Both the position numbers and the translations under genes were made by a program. A stretch of DNA of 47,448 nt from the NCBI GenBank assembly GCA_013178015.1, contig JABLXR010000033.1, positions 1-47,448 on the forward strand, in the 5' to 3' direction. This document shows positions 16,205-25,377 of the stretch, piece by piece. The notes under the pieces were generated by a model. It did no database searches. It had not been told where the DNA came from and saw nothing but the letters and a program-made list of their open reading frames with translations. The stretch is from Anaerolineae bacterium (lineage in GTDB: Bacteria; Chloroflexota; Anaerolineae; DRVO01). Numbering within the stretch: the stretch's first letter is position 1; every line of letters starts with the position of its first letter.

Positions 16205-17370
16205 CCTAGAGCCTCTCCGGTCACCCAGCTGACCGGGACGGACACGTACTTAATGCACTGCCGTCCGGCGTAGGTGTAGGAGGCATGCAGTCTGCCATCC
16301 TTCGACTGCAGCAGGCACGGGTAGGAGTTCTCCCGGTTCAGACGCTTGTTGGCCTCCCCGGCGAAGTTGTCGCCCGTGTCCAGGTGGCGCATGTAGGGCC
16401 AGGTGTCGCCGCCGTCTTCGGAGATGGCGATGGTCACCGGGTAGCGCTCCTTGGGCCAGACCGTCAGGCCGGGATCGTCGTTGGCGCTCACGCAGTTGAA
16501 GATGATGGCGATGCGGCCGTCCGCCAGTCCGATGGCATGCACGGAGGCGTTGTTGTTGGGCAAGACGGTGCGCTCTGGCCTCGTCCAGGTGCGCCCGAAG
16601 TCGTCGGACCGGCTGCGGTAGATGCGGTCGGCAGCGCGGCTGCGGAAGAAGGCTAGCAGCCGGCCAGGCTCCACCTCAATCACCGATGGGTGCACCCGAC
16701 CGCGAGCCTCGGGAACCGGGTGCTCGGTCCAAGTCTCTCCCTGATCGGAGGACACCTGCATGACGGAGTAATCGGTGCCCCTGCCAGCACTGGGCAAGCT
16801 GTAGTACATGGGGAGCAGCCAGTCGCCGTTGCTGAGCACGGCCACTGTATGGCGGCAGAAGGAGCCGGGCCGGTCGAAGATGGGGGAGGCCCGTCCCCAG
16901 GTGCGGCCGCCATCAGAGGAGACGCGGCGCATGATGGCCGCCGTCTCCTGCAGCGAAAAGGAACCGCTGGCCTTTCCCGCCGCCACTTGTCGCTCCCACT
17001 CCTCTCGGCTGACCCCGCGAGTCTCCTGGGAGGTATAGCAGGCCCACACTTCGCCCGTTGGCGTGATGAACAGGAACGGGTTCTGCTCCGAACGCTGGTT
17101 GGGCTCCGACAGCCGCACCGGCGCACTCCAGCGCGACTGATCGCGCCCCAGCCGGGAGAGGTACACCTTGATGTCGCTGGCGCCCTCGTCGGAGCCGCCG
17201 AACCACACGCAGAGCAGGTCGCCGTCGTCCAACTCGGCCAGATAGGAAGCATGGTTGGAGCGGCATCCGGTGGGCACCAAGGCCTCCACCCGGTCCGAGT
17301 CCGCCGGCGGGCGGTACAAGACCCCACCCTGAACCATGCCTCTCAGGTCAAGCACCTCGCGGTCTCCCAT
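16201..17370 (-). CDS. Sialidase-like BNR-repeat glycosidase (COG4692 type)
   Basis: This is a six-bladed beta-propeller protein with at least four Asp-box repeats of the S-x-D-x-G-x-T-W type: SSDGGRTWG, SSDQGETWTE, SDDFGRTWTR and SEDGGDTWPY. The most likely start is the ATG at 17370, nine bases after AAGGGGG, giving 389 residues; an ATG three codons earlier lies too close to that site. There is no signal peptide, so it acts inside the cell. Family members release sialic acid or other exo-linked residues, or act as lyases; the sialidase label is structural and not proof of substrate. It is coupled to URO-D paralogue 4. Confidence 0.82.
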   Translation of the reverse strand: MGDREVLDLRGMVQGGVLYRPPADSDRVEALVPTGCRSNHASYLAELDDGDLLCVWFGGSDEGASDIKVYLSRLGRDQSRWSAPVRLSEPNQRSEQNPFLFITPTGEVWACYTSQETRGVSREEWERQVAAGKASGSFSLQETAAIMRRVSSDGGRTWGRASPIFDRPGSFCRHTVAVLSNGDWLLPMYYSLPSAGRGTDYSVMQVSSDQGETWTEHPVPEARGRVHPSVIEVEPGRLLAFFRSRAADRIYRSRSDDFGRTWTRPERTVLPNNNASVHAIGLADGRIAIIFNCVSANDDPGLTVWPKERYPVTIAISEDGGDTWPYMRHLDTGDNFAGEANKRLNRENSYPCLLQSKDGRLHASYTYAGRQCIKYVSVPVSWVTGEALG

Positions 17371-17436
17371 TGTTGGCATCCCCCTTCTTGGTGTCGTCAC
17401 CACTGGCTGGGATTCAGACGATCAGGCGCGAAGGTT

Positions 17437-17799
17437 TCAGGCATCGAGGTGCTGGTCCGCCGGATCAAAGGGCGGCACTCCCATCACGACACAGGTCAGC
17501 TCGCCCTCAGCGTGGTGGGTGGCACCGGGTCGCACCATGACCACGTCACCCATCTCTAGCGGCACCGGCTCGCCATCCACCATCAGCCGGCCGCTCCCCT
17601 CGAGAACGTAGTAGTACTCCGTGGTTGTCCGGTGAAAATGCGGGCGGGCCCCGCTCATGGTCGTCACGTGGATGCTGGCCGGGGACCCATCGGCCCCGGT
17701 GATCAGGCGGCGGCGGGAGCCGCAGATGTCCCACTCCAGCTCCACGTCGCTCGGGCTCCGCTTCAGATAGCTGCTGACCAAGCCGGTCCTGTTGCTCAC
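17437..17799 (-). CDS. Small cupin-domain protein
   Basis: This 120-residue single-domain cupin carries motif 1 as HFHRTTTEYYYVLEG (H54, H56, E61) and motif 2 around PGATHHAEG (H95 or H96), the usual Mn/Fe/Zn site. The start is a GTG at 17799 with AAGGGG upstream, embedded in the last codons of the permease. Small cupins in sugar operons often bind or isomerise sugars (mannose-6-phosphate or ketose isomerase-like) or sense ligands; which applies is not shown. It is followed by the sialidase-like gene after 66 bases. Confidence 0.85.
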   Translation of the reverse strand: MSNRTGLVSSYLKRSPSDVELEWDICGSRRRLITGADGSPASIHVTTMSGARPHFHRTTTEYYYVLEGSGRLMVDGEPVPLEMGDVVMVRPGATHHAEGELTCVVMGVPPFDPADQHLDA

Positions 17800-17803
17800 T
17801 GTG

Positions 17804-18670
17804 TCACCCCTTAAGGCCGGTGAGGGCGATCCCCTGGATGAAGGTCTTCTGCACGAAGAAGAACACGACCACGATGGGGAGCAGGGCTAGCACGGAGCCG
17901 CACATCAACCAGTCGAACCGGGTGCCGTAGCGGCCCGTGAACCACCGAATCCCCACCGCCAGCGTAAGGCTGTTGGGCGTGCGCAGGAAGACCAGCGGGC
18001 GCACGAACTCGTTCCAGGTGCCGATGAAGGTGAAGATGGCCACGGTGGCGATGGCGGGCTTGGACAGCGGCAGCACGATGCTGGTAAGGATGTTCACCTT
18101 GTTCGCGCCGTCCATGATGGCCGCCTCGTCCAGCTCCTTGGGCAGGGTGAGGAAGTACTGACGCAGGATAAAGATGGAGAAGGCCGACCCGAACATGGCC
18201 GGCACCCAGAGGGCGTAGAGCTTGTCCAGCCAACCAAACTTCCAGAACAGGACGAACTGGGGCACCAAGTAGACGTGGAAGGGGATCATCAGCGTGGCCA
18301 GCACCATGAGGAACAGCTTGTCCCGTCCTGGGAAGCGGGTCCGGGCGAAGCCATAGGCGGCCAGGGTGCTGGATATGGTGTTGCCGGTGACGCTGAGGAC
18401 CGTCACGGTGATGGAATTCCTCACCCAGTAGGCGAACGGCCCCTGTTCCCACATCTCGGCGTAATTCCCCCAGCGAGGCGGGTTGGGGATCCATATCGGA
18501 GGGAAGGTGGCGATCTCGGACATGGAGAGCAGCGAGGTTCTTACCATCCAGAAGAAGGGGAAGGCGAAAATGAGGCTGCCAGCGATCAAGAGCAGGTAGA
18601 CCAACAGCCGCTCGACGAGCCGCGCTCCCATCGCCCAGCTGGAGTGCTTCCTGGTTACTGTAGCTGCCAT
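17804..18670 (-). CDS. Carbohydrate ABC transporter permease, MalG/UgpE type
   Basis: This inner-membrane subunit belongs to a CUT1-family sugar importer. The 288 residues from the ATG at 18670 (GGAG five bases upstream) contain six hydrophobic segments, the first about residues 24-44. The ATPase-contacting EAA loop reads ELDEAAIMDGANKVNIL followed by VLPLSKP. A GTG seven codons upstream is an alternative start without a ribosome binding site. It follows the MalF-type permease and precedes the cupin; the stop is five bases from the cupin start. Confidence 0.93.
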   Translation of the reverse strand: MAATVTRKHSSWAMGARLVERLLVYLLLIAGSLIFAFPFFWMVRTSLLSMSEIATFPPIWIPNPPRWGNYAEMWEQGPFAYWVRNSITVTVLSVTGNTISSTLAAYGFARTRFPGRDKLFLMVLATLMIPFHVYLVPQFVLFWKFGWLDKLYALWVPAMFGSAFSIFILRQYFLTLPKELDEAAIMDGANKVNILTSIVLPLSKPAIATVAIFTFIGTWNEFVRPLVFLRTPNSLTLAVGIRWFTGRYGTRFDWLMCGSVLALLPIVVVFFFVQKTFIQGIALTGLKG

Positions 18671-18718
18671 TCTCTCTCCATCCTCCGCCACTGGCGGCCG
18701 TGATCCCGGCTCATGCGG

Positions 18719-19660
18719 TTACTGGAACTCGTAGTAGACCCAGTAGCGTTGGAGCCAGAACTGCAGGGCGGTGAACGTCATGATCATTCCCATGAGCACC
18801 CAGGCAATGGCGGAGGCGTAGCCCATGCGGAACCACTCCCAACCCGCCCAGTAGAGGAACAGCAATAGAAAGACAGTCGCGTCGCCGGGGCCACCCTGAG
18901 TCATGACCAGGGCGGGGGTGAAGACCTGGAACGAGCTTATGATCCCCAACACGGCCGTCAGGAAGAAGTACGGTGTCATCAGAGGGATGGTGACGTGTCG
19001 GACACGGTGCCAGCGACCGGCGCCATCAATCTCGGCCGCCTCGTAAAGCGATTCCGGCACACCCTGAAGGCCGGCCAGGTATAGGACCATCTCCGTCCCG
19101 ATGGTCCAGAAGCCCATGATAATGAGAGCGGGCATAGCCCACCGAGTGCTGACGAGCCAGTTGGGTCCCTCAATGCCAAAGAGAGCCAGCCCGCGGTTGA
19201 TGATCCCGCTGGGCTGGAAGAGCCAGATCCAGATGATGGCGGAAGCAACACCCGACGTCACCGAGGGCAGGTAGTAGGCAGTGCGGTAGATCGGCATTCC
19301 CCTCACCTTCTGGTTGAGGAGCACTGCCACCACGAAGGCCAGTATCATCTGCCCGGGGACGTGGAACACGGTATAGTAGACAGTGTTGATGATGCCTTTG
19401 CGCAGGAGCGGCTCCGTCTGCAGTAGATCTCGGTAGTTCTGCAGCCCGATGAAGTTCACCTCCCGGCCTAGGCTCCAGTCGGTGAAGCTAAGGGCGAAAG
19501 AGGCCAGGAAGGGAAGAAACTCGAAGGCTAGGAATCCGACCAGCCAGGGGACCACGAAGAGGAACCCGCTCACTTCCTGCCAGCGGAACCGAGCTTGCCC
19601 TTTGCGTGCCGCCAGAGGGCGGACCGCAGCGGTCGGTACCGAGGTCAGTTGCTCCTGCAT
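18719..19660 (-). CDS. Carbohydrate ABC transporter permease, MalF/UgpA type
   Basis: This is the partner permease of the CUT1 importer, 313 residues with six predicted membrane segments after a 30-residue cytoplasmic tail. The EAA motif reads SLYEAAEIDGAGRWHRVRH followed by VTIPLMTP. The start ATG has GAGGAG seven bases upstream. The gene is 312 bases after the solute-binding protein gene, a spacer that carries palindromic DNA. No ABC ATPase is encoded in the window, so a shared MsiK/MalK-type ATPase elsewhere is expected. Confidence 0.93.
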   Translation of the reverse strand: MQEQLTSVPTAAVRPLAARKGQARFRWQEVSGFLFVVPWLVGFLAFEFLPFLASFALSFTDWSLGREVNFIGLQNYRDLLQTEPLLRKGIINTVYYTVFHVPGQMILAFVVAVLLNQKVRGMPIYRTAYYLPSVTSGVASAIIWIWLFQPSGIINRGLALFGIEGPNWLVSTRWAMPALIIMGFWTIGTEMVLYLAGLQGVPESLYEAAEIDGAGRWHRVRHVTIPLMTPYFFLTAVLGIISSFQVFTPALVMTQGGPGDATVFLLLFLYWAGWEWFRMGYASAIAWVLMGMIMTFTALQFWLQRYWVYYEFQ

Positions 19661-19972
19661 TGCTTACTCCTCACCTGGCCGGCCCCGCGCCTGGCCGGCA
19701 TCAGGGTGGGGGACAGGCCATTGGCCACCCAGTCTGTCCCCCGAGACGACGACCGCCGCCCGCACGCCACCAGCCATGCGCCAGGCGCTGAGAGCGGGGG
19801 CCCCGGGCGGCGCGGGGGCCTGCCCCTATCAGGCATCGCGCTGCAGGGGGCATGCCCCCGTGCCGGCCCCGGAGGAGACCCTCACTCCCGGTCCCCTGCC
19901 CGTCCCCGTGGAAGAGGGGGAGGTATGGCTCGCCCTCCTCCACGGGGGAAGAGCAGGCGGATGGGGTCAGCC
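19661..19972. repeat. Spacer with G+C-rich palindromes, possible dispersed repeat
   Basis: No gene is seen in this 312-base gap. Near its right end CCCGTGGAAGAGGGGGAGG (about 19902-19922) is followed by an imperfect complement, CCTCCTCCACGGGG, preceded by CTCACTCCCGGTCCCCTGCC, a pattern like the 'ccctcacccc...ctctccc' repeats of environmental bacteria. Other palindromes (GGGGGCATGCCCCC near 19848) could form hairpins that set the ratio of binding protein to permease mRNA. Confidence 0.45.
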
Positions 19973-21454
19973 CTACGCCCCCTCGAACCAGACGGAGGTC
20001 TTGCGGCTGAGCCCCTCCAGCGGGAAGCCCCAGTCAAACTGCCAGGGGACGATCTCGTCCTTGTACCGTTCGAGCACGGCTGCGGCCGCCTCGCACCCAG
20101 CGAACAGGGCTTCCTTCGCCGGGACCTCGCCCGTCCAGGCTTTGTCATACTCGGAGCGGAAGGCGCGGTTGGCCTCGCCCCAGTGATCGTGCCACATCAT
20201 GGGAATGGGCTCGTAGGTGTCTCGGTTCCTGAGCACCTGGGTCTTGTTCAGCGGCGGTGGAGCCAAGAAGGCTTCGCTGTTGGCCCACTTCTTGTTCACC
20301 GGGAACGAGGGCGCGTTCCTAGCCACGAACTCCTGCATCTCGTCGCCCAGCATGAGCATGATGTACTCGACAGCGTACCGCGCTGTGCCCCGGTCGGCGG
20401 CCTTGTAGAACACACCGTTGCCGTCGTTGTTCATCTGGAAGGTCTGGATTCCGGTCACCGGGTCCTTTGGCGTGGGCATGACCGACCACTCGAAGCGGTC
20501 GCCTATCTGCCGGGCCAGGCCGCCGGTGTTGTGCACGCCGTACGGGAACATGCCTACTCTGCCCGTAGCGAACAGGTTGGTCACCCCTTCGCCCAGCAGT
20601 GCCTGGACCTCGCCGGGCTTCGGTGACACCTGCAGCCCGTAGATCAGGTCTATCCAGGCCTCGAACATCTCAGGGCCGCGAGCTTCGCACATGCCTGACC
20701 GCAGCTTGTCCTTGGTCCAGTAAGTGGCTCCAGCGGCCCACATGTGCTCGCCCACGCCGTACCAGATGCCGGGCCCTACCGCCCAGACGCCGTATTGCTG
20801 CTTGTCCGGGTTGGTCAGGGCTATCGCCGCCTCCACCATGTCGTTCCAGGTCCAGTCATCATTGGGCTCGGCTACCCCGGCTTCCTCGAACATGGTCTTG
20901 TTGTAGAGCCAGCCGCTCACGCTCTCGTTGAGCGGGAGAACCTTCAGCTCTCCGTCGGGCGTGTACATCTGGTCGGGAGCATAGTAGAACTGAGTCCTGT
21001 CCCAGCCGAACTCCTCGGCCGTGTCGTTTATGGTGAGGAGGTACTTGGCGGCGAAGTCCAGTGAACCGGCCGGGTTGCCCTGGATCACGTCCGCAGCAGT
21101 GTCGGTGAGGATCTGGGCCCGTACGATGTCTGCCATGCCTCCGGGGCCGCTGGTCCCACCGGAGCCCATGTGCCAGACTTCTACTGTGACCTCCGGATGC
21201 ATAGCCTGGAACTTCTCCGTCATCAGGTCGTAGAAGTCCTTGCGAGGCCCGTCGTTCCAGTCCGTGCACACGGTAAGCTTGATGGGCCCCTCCGCCGCTT
21301 TGGGCACCTCAACCACCACTGTCTCCCTAACGATCACTGTCTCCTTGACTACCTGAGGTTCAGCAGCAGGGGCGCAAGCCGCCGCCGCTGCGCCGACACC
21401 GGCCAATGCACTGAGACGAAACAGGTCACGTCGGCTGAACCTTCGCTCCTTCAT
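19973..21454 (-). CDS. Extracellular solute-binding lipoprotein (family 1, sugar ABC importer)
   Basis: This is the substrate-binding protein of the importer. From the ATG at 21454 (AAAGGAG seven bases upstream) it has 493 residues. The N-terminus holds a twin-arginine signal (SRRDLFRL, 7-14), a hydrophobic stretch, and an AAAC lipobox with C27, so it is probably exported folded and anchored by lipid. A linker rich in ETV/VVVEVP (about 36-50), typical of Chloroflexota binding proteins, precedes the mature domain that starts LTVCTDWNDG. Trp- and Tyr-rich stretches such as GIWYGVGEHMWAAGATYW suggest stacking on a sugar ring. It is the first gene of the long operon. Confidence 0.9.
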   Translation of the reverse strand: MKERRFSRRDLFRLSALAGVGAAAAACAPAAEPQVVKETVIVRETVVVEVPKAAEGPIKLTVCTDWNDGPRKDFYDLMTEKFQAMHPEVTVEVWHMGSGGTSGPGGMADIVRAQILTDTAADVIQGNPAGSLDFAAKYLLTINDTAEEFGWDRTQFYYAPDQMYTPDGELKVLPLNESVSGWLYNKTMFEEAGVAEPNDDWTWNDMVEAAIALTNPDKQQYGVWAVGPGIWYGVGEHMWAAGATYWTKDKLRSGMCEARGPEMFEAWIDLIYGLQVSPKPGEVQALLGEGVTNLFATGRVGMFPYGVHNTGGLARQIGDRFEWSVMPTPKDPVTGIQTFQMNNDGNGVFYKAADRGTARYAVEYIMLMLGDEMQEFVARNAPSFPVNKKWANSEAFLAPPPLNKTQVLRNRDTYEPIPMMWHDHWGEANRAFRSEYDKAWTGEVPAKEALFAGCEAAAAVLERYKDEIVPWQFDWGFPLEGLSRKTSVWFEGA

Positions 21455-21852
21455 CGCCCTTCTCCTTTGGCACATCAAGATGGCCGCGAGTCCTTGGCGC
21501 CGGACGTCGTGTCCTGGCGTGCCACCTCAATCTTGGAACCACGCCTTTTGGCTGGGGGGCACTACATCCGGCCAGGGTCGGCCGAGCCCCCCGCTCTAGC
21601 TTAGGCCTCGACACCAACGGGTTGTACCGTCTACTACCACCTCCTTCCTGCTGCGCAGCGGGAGCAGTACCGGTGCTGATAGACCAGGGGCGAGGTCACC
21701 CCTCCCGGTCGGCACGAACGCCGCTAGCGCCTGGTCACCGGATGCCGCGACCTTCGGCGCTGTGGTAACATTATGCTCGATAGGGGCGTGCCATTGCTTG
21801 CCATCATCCTGCCAAGCTCTGCCGACCTGCTGCGCTCGACGGAGGTGAATGG
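21455..21852. other. Divergent control region between binding protein and regulator genes
   Basis: This 398-base region separates the start of the long minus-strand operon from the plus-strand regulator, so it must hold promoters for both. I see no strong paired -35/-10 on either strand; TATGCT (21772-21777, plus) is a possible -10 for the regulator without a good -35. Short imperfect palindromes (AGGGGCGAGGTCACCCCT near 21687) are candidate operators. No coding sequence is supported. Confidence 0.4.
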
Positions 21853-23043
21853 GTGAGTTTCACGGTGGAGGATGTCAAGGAGGCTCTCGGCTGTCTGTAC
21901 GATCCACTTGACCTCTCCCGCGTCGCTCTGTGTCGCCACTTCCCCGACGTAGCACGCCAGACAGACAGCCAGCGGCGCGCTCAGGCCATGCGGTCGATCC
22001 TGATGAACGCGGTGGAAGCGCTTCAGCCTCGCGCTGCTCAGCTGCCCCTGACGCCCTCCTTGCGCGGGTACGAGCTCCTATCGCTCCATTACGTCCAAAG
22101 GCTGTCGCTCACCGAAGCCGCCGATGAGTTGAACGTGAGCATAAGACAAGCATACCGGGACCTGGCTCAGGGGCTGGATAAGGTCACCCAATACCTGCTC
22201 GAGCTGGCGGAGCGGAAGCAGGAGGAGCGACCCGAGAGCGCAGATGCATTCAGGTATGAGATAGAGAGGGTGGCGGCGAAACGAACGGCAGTCGACCTCG
22301 CCGAGGTCCTGGGCGCGGCCGTGCGAACGCTGGGGCCCATGACCGCCGCGGCAGGGATCGCCGTCGACCTCACAGGCGAGGCAGACCCGGGCCAGGTAGC
22401 GAGCGAAGCGTCGCTGCTCAGGCAGCTGCTGCTCAGCGTGCTGAGCTGGGCAGTGCGGCACTGCTGCGGCCCCACGGTAACGGTGCACAGCCGCTCCGAC
22501 CGGAGGTACGTCTGGGTGACGGTGCGATTCGCCACTGACGCTTCCCCGCTACCCCAGCTGGGTGGAGAACTGGAGTACCTCTGCCAATGCCTCGACATCC
22601 AGGCGGATGCTGGCCAAGAGTCGGGTCTTGCAGTCCTCACCCTGAGAGTGCCCCGAGGTGCCAGGCATTCTGTGCTGGTGATAGAGGACAACCCGGCCGT
22701 GGTGGAGCTATATCGCCGCATGCTTCAGGGGACGGGAGCCTACGAGGTCGCTGCGGCGCCCGCCCCCGCTGAAGCAGTCAGCGTGGCCCAGTCCCTCGAT
22801 CCGGACGTCATCATCCTGGACGTCCTCATGCCCGGGGACGACGGATGGGCGCTGCTGCGTTCGCTGCGAGGGCATGAGACCACGTCTCACATTCCCGTAG
22901 TCGTGTGCTCGGTGTTCGACGAGCCCGAGCTGGCATCCAGCCTGGGTGCGGCCGCGTTTCTGCGGAAGCCCATATCGAGCGACGCCCTGGTGCAAGCGCT
23001 TGACTCCTGCCTCTCTGGGCAGGGCGCTGCCTCTCACACGTAG
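21853..23043 (+). CDS. HTH / degenerate kinase-like / receiver response regulator
   Basis: This 396-residue protein has three parts. Residues 1-120 include a sigma-70 region 4-like helix-turn-helix (LSLTEAADELNVSIRQAYRDL). Residues about 135-275 look like a histidine-kinase ATPase fold with no clear N, G1 or G2 boxes, so it is probably inactive. Residues 280-390 form a receiver domain with the acidic pocket (VLVIEDN), phospho-acceptor Asp in VIILDVLMPGDDGW and the conserved Lys in FLRKPIS. The start is a GTG with GGAGGTG five bases upstream. It is transcribed away from the sugar operon and converges with the hybrid kinase, whose stop it overlaps by 10 bases. It is a likely regulator of the neighbouring genes. 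Confidence 0.8.
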   Translation: MSFTVEDVKEALGCLYDPLDLSRVALCRHFPDVARQTDSQRRAQAMRSILMNAVEALQPRAAQLPLTPSLRGYELLSLHYVQRLSLTEAADELNVSIRQAYRDLAQGLDKVTQYLLELAERKQEERPESADAFRYEIERVAAKRTAVDLAEVLGAAVRTLGPMTAAAGIAVDLTGEADPGQVASEASLLRQLLLSVLSWAVRHCCGPTVTVHSRSDRRYVWVTVRFATDASPLPQLGGELEYLCQCLDIQADAGQESGLAVLTLRVPRGARHSVLVIEDNPAVVELYRRMLQGTGAYEVAAAPAPAEAVSVAQSLDPDVIILDVLMPGDDGWALLRSLRGHETTSHIPVVVCSVFDEPELASSLGAAAFLRKPISSDALVQALDSCLSGQGAASHT

Positions 23044-25175
23044 CTAGGCCTGATGCTCTCCAGCACCGACCGCATCAGGCTATGTACCTCGTCGGCGCGG
23101 AAGCCCCTGCCCAGACTCAGCAGGAGCTCGTGACCATTGGTGCCCACCGCATCCACAGCTGGGCCGGCGCCAGTCACGGCCGCTATGCGCACGTCGTTGC
23201 CGGGAACCTCGCGCCGTATGGCCTCCGCCACCGTGAAGCCATCTGCCACAGGCATCACCAAGTCTAGGAGAACCAGCCCCGGCCGATACTTCTGGACCGC
23301 TGCTAGTGCCCCTCTCTCGTCGTGCGCAGCGTGCACCCGCCTATCCGGGGCGACACTCTCCAGGGCCCGACGCATGAAGGCAACGAAGCTACGATCATCA
23401 TCTACCACCAAGACGTCGCGCCCAGCAGGCAGTCCCCTAAGCGCTTCGGCCAACTGCTCCAAGGAGAGCGGCTTGGCGAAGGAGTGATCGAAGCGCTCGT
23501 CCTGACGCAGCCAGTGCTCGCAGGGCAGCGGCAGGCTCAAGAGTGGCACGCCCTTGGGGACCAGCGCCGAGACGCTCTGTCGCACAGGCCCAGGAGCGGC
23601 CGAGTTCACCACCACCGCATGAGGCCGTCGCTGGTGAAGCAGTACCTCCGCCTCGTCGGAGCTCGCGGACCACAGCACCTCATACCCCTCAAGGTGCCGA
23701 CGGAGGTAGGCAGCGGCCAACGGGCTCTCGTCCAACACCAGGATACAGGGCAGGCGGTGCCCGCCTGGCAGACCAGCCTCGCTTCCTCGGGCAAGGCGTG
23801 ACACGCTGCGAGGGCTGATGGGCAGAGCGAAGTGGAAGGTGCTGCCGCTCCCCAGTCTGCTCTCGCACCATATCCTTCCATCGTGCAGCTGAATGAGCCT
23901 CTTGGCAATGGCCAGACCCAACCCCTTGCCCTGCGTCCTGCCCCCTTCGGACAGGTTCACCTGGTAGAAGGCGTCGAAGATGTGGGGAATCTGCTCCTCT
24001 GCTATGCCGACCCCGGTGTCGCTCACCGAGACCACCACCTCTCGACCCACCACGCGAGCCGCCAGGTGGATCGTCCCCTCGTCGGTGAACCGAGCAGCAT
24101 TGGTGAGAAGGTTGAGCACCACCTGGCTGATGCGCCCCTGATCCAGGTAGAGCTCCGGGAGGTCCGGTTCGATGGAGGTCGTCAGGGTCACCGGGCGCCC
24201 CTGAAGCATGGCCTTAACCGTTGTGACCGCCTCTTCGAGGACAGGCGCCAAGCTGGCCCGGGTGCGGGATATGGGCATGCTCAAGGCATCAATGCGCGCC
24301 AGGTCCAGGATGTCGTCCACCAGATCGGCCAGGTACCGGGCCGCCCGCCGGATCTCGGCCACGTCGCGGCAGAGCCTGGGAGAGTCGAAAGCGCCTGCGT
24401 AAAGCTCGGGCGAACGTGTCATCACGTCGGTGAACCCGAGGATGACACTCAGGGGGGTCCGCAACTCGTGGCTGACTGTGGCGGCGAACTGAGCCTTCAG
24501 TCGCTGCCCCTCGTCAGCTTCCCGCCGAGCAATCTCGAGCTCACGGTTGCTGCTCTGCAGCAGGTGGTTAGTGAGCTGCAGCGTCTTCACGGCCCGGTTC
24601 AGCTCTGCCTGGCGCTCCTGCACCTGTCGAGCTAGATCGCAGGCGGTGGCGGCCATCTGCCAGGCGGCCTCCAGGTGAGCGCGAAGCTCGCGGAAGCCAA
24701 GCGAGATGACGCCACCGGTGAGCATCAGAGAGAGCACCAGCAGCCGGGTCTCCAGATCGGGCAGCGGGCGCAGAGCCAGAACCGGCACCAGAAGGGCGAG
24801 GGACCAGGCTAGGGCCGCGTCGGGATGTACTACCGCCCCCGCAGTGACCACCGCGATAGGTAGCAGGAACCAGCCCTGCCCGAAGCTCATGAACCCGGCC
24901 AGGAGCACGATGGTGAGGGACTGAAGGACCACAAGAGCAATACCGGCCGCGATGGGCCGCTGGCATGCCTGCCGGTAGACGCGAAGGTACCCCAGCGCCA
25001 GGCCTACGTAGGTTGCCAGCAGCGGGAGACTGGGCAGGCCGACCGCCAGGAGAAGCCAGTAGGTCATGGCCCCCAGGCTCACAAGCGCCAACATCCGGAC
25101 AGCGCCGGCCCGCAATCCTATCCAGCTTGCCTGAGCGAACCGTCTATCCTCTGACGTTCCTCCGGGAGTTGGCAT
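23034..25175 (-). CDS. Hybrid histidine kinase with two C-terminal receiver-like domains
   Basis: This 713-residue membrane sensor kinase has five to six hydrophobic segments (about 27-165) and a coiled-coil linker (about 165-230). Its HisKA domain has H238 in ATVSHELRTPLSVILGF, and its HATPase domain shows NLLTNAARFTDEG, DTGVGIAEEQ and GKGLGLAIAKRL. Two receiver-like domains follow. The first (LVLDES...) lacks the phospho-acceptor Asp, reading VVVNSAAPG at that place. The second keeps VLVVDDD and LVLLDLVMPVADGF but lacks the usual KP lysine. The start at 25175 follows GGAGG by seven bases; an ATG two codons earlier lies too close. It probably signals to the adjacent regulator, whose gene it meets tail to tail. 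Confidence 0.87.
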   Translation of the reverse strand: MPTPGGTSEDRRFAQASWIGLRAGAVRMLALVSLGAMTYWLLLAVGLPSLPLLATYVGLALGYLRVYRQACQRPIAAGIALVVLQSLTIVLLAGFMSFGQGWFLLPIAVVTAGAVVHPDAALAWSLALLVPVLALRPLPDLETRLLVLSLMLTGGVISLGFRELRAHLEAAWQMAATACDLARQVQERQAELNRAVKTLQLTNHLLQSSNRELEIARREADEGQRLKAQFAATVSHELRTPLSVILGFTDVMTRSPELYAGAFDSPRLCRDVAEIRRAARYLADLVDDILDLARIDALSMPISRTRASLAPVLEEAVTTVKAMLQGRPVTLTTSIEPDLPELYLDQGRISQVVLNLLTNAARFTDEGTIHLAARVVGREVVVSVSDTGVGIAEEQIPHIFDAFYQVNLSEGGRTQGKGLGLAIAKRLIQLHDGRIWCESRLGSGSTFHFALPISPRSVSRLARGSEAGLPGGHRLPCILVLDESPLAAAYLRRHLEGYEVLWSASSDEAEVLLHQRRPHAVVVNSAAPGPVRQSVSALVPKGVPLLSLPLPCEHWLRQDERFDHSFAKPLSLEQLAEALRGLPAGRDVLVVDDDRSFVAFMRRALESVAPDRRVHAAHDERGALAAVQKYRPGLVLLDLVMPVADGFTVAEAIRREVPGNDVRIAAVTGAGPAVDAVGTNGHELLLSLGRGFRADEVHSLMRSVLESIRPSYV

Positions 25176-25377
25176 GTGCATGCCTCCGAAGCACCCCAGT
25201 ACGCTGCAGCAGTCCCATCGTACCCCCGATGGTCCATTGGTGCACCTGGGAGATTGCCGCAGTTGCCCAGGGTCAGGGCAGCGATCTCGTCAGCACCATT
25301 ACCATCCGCCCTTCGCCGAGCTCGGGGAAACCGAGGATCAACGCGAGCGTCAGCGCAGTCACATACCCCAGACTAGC

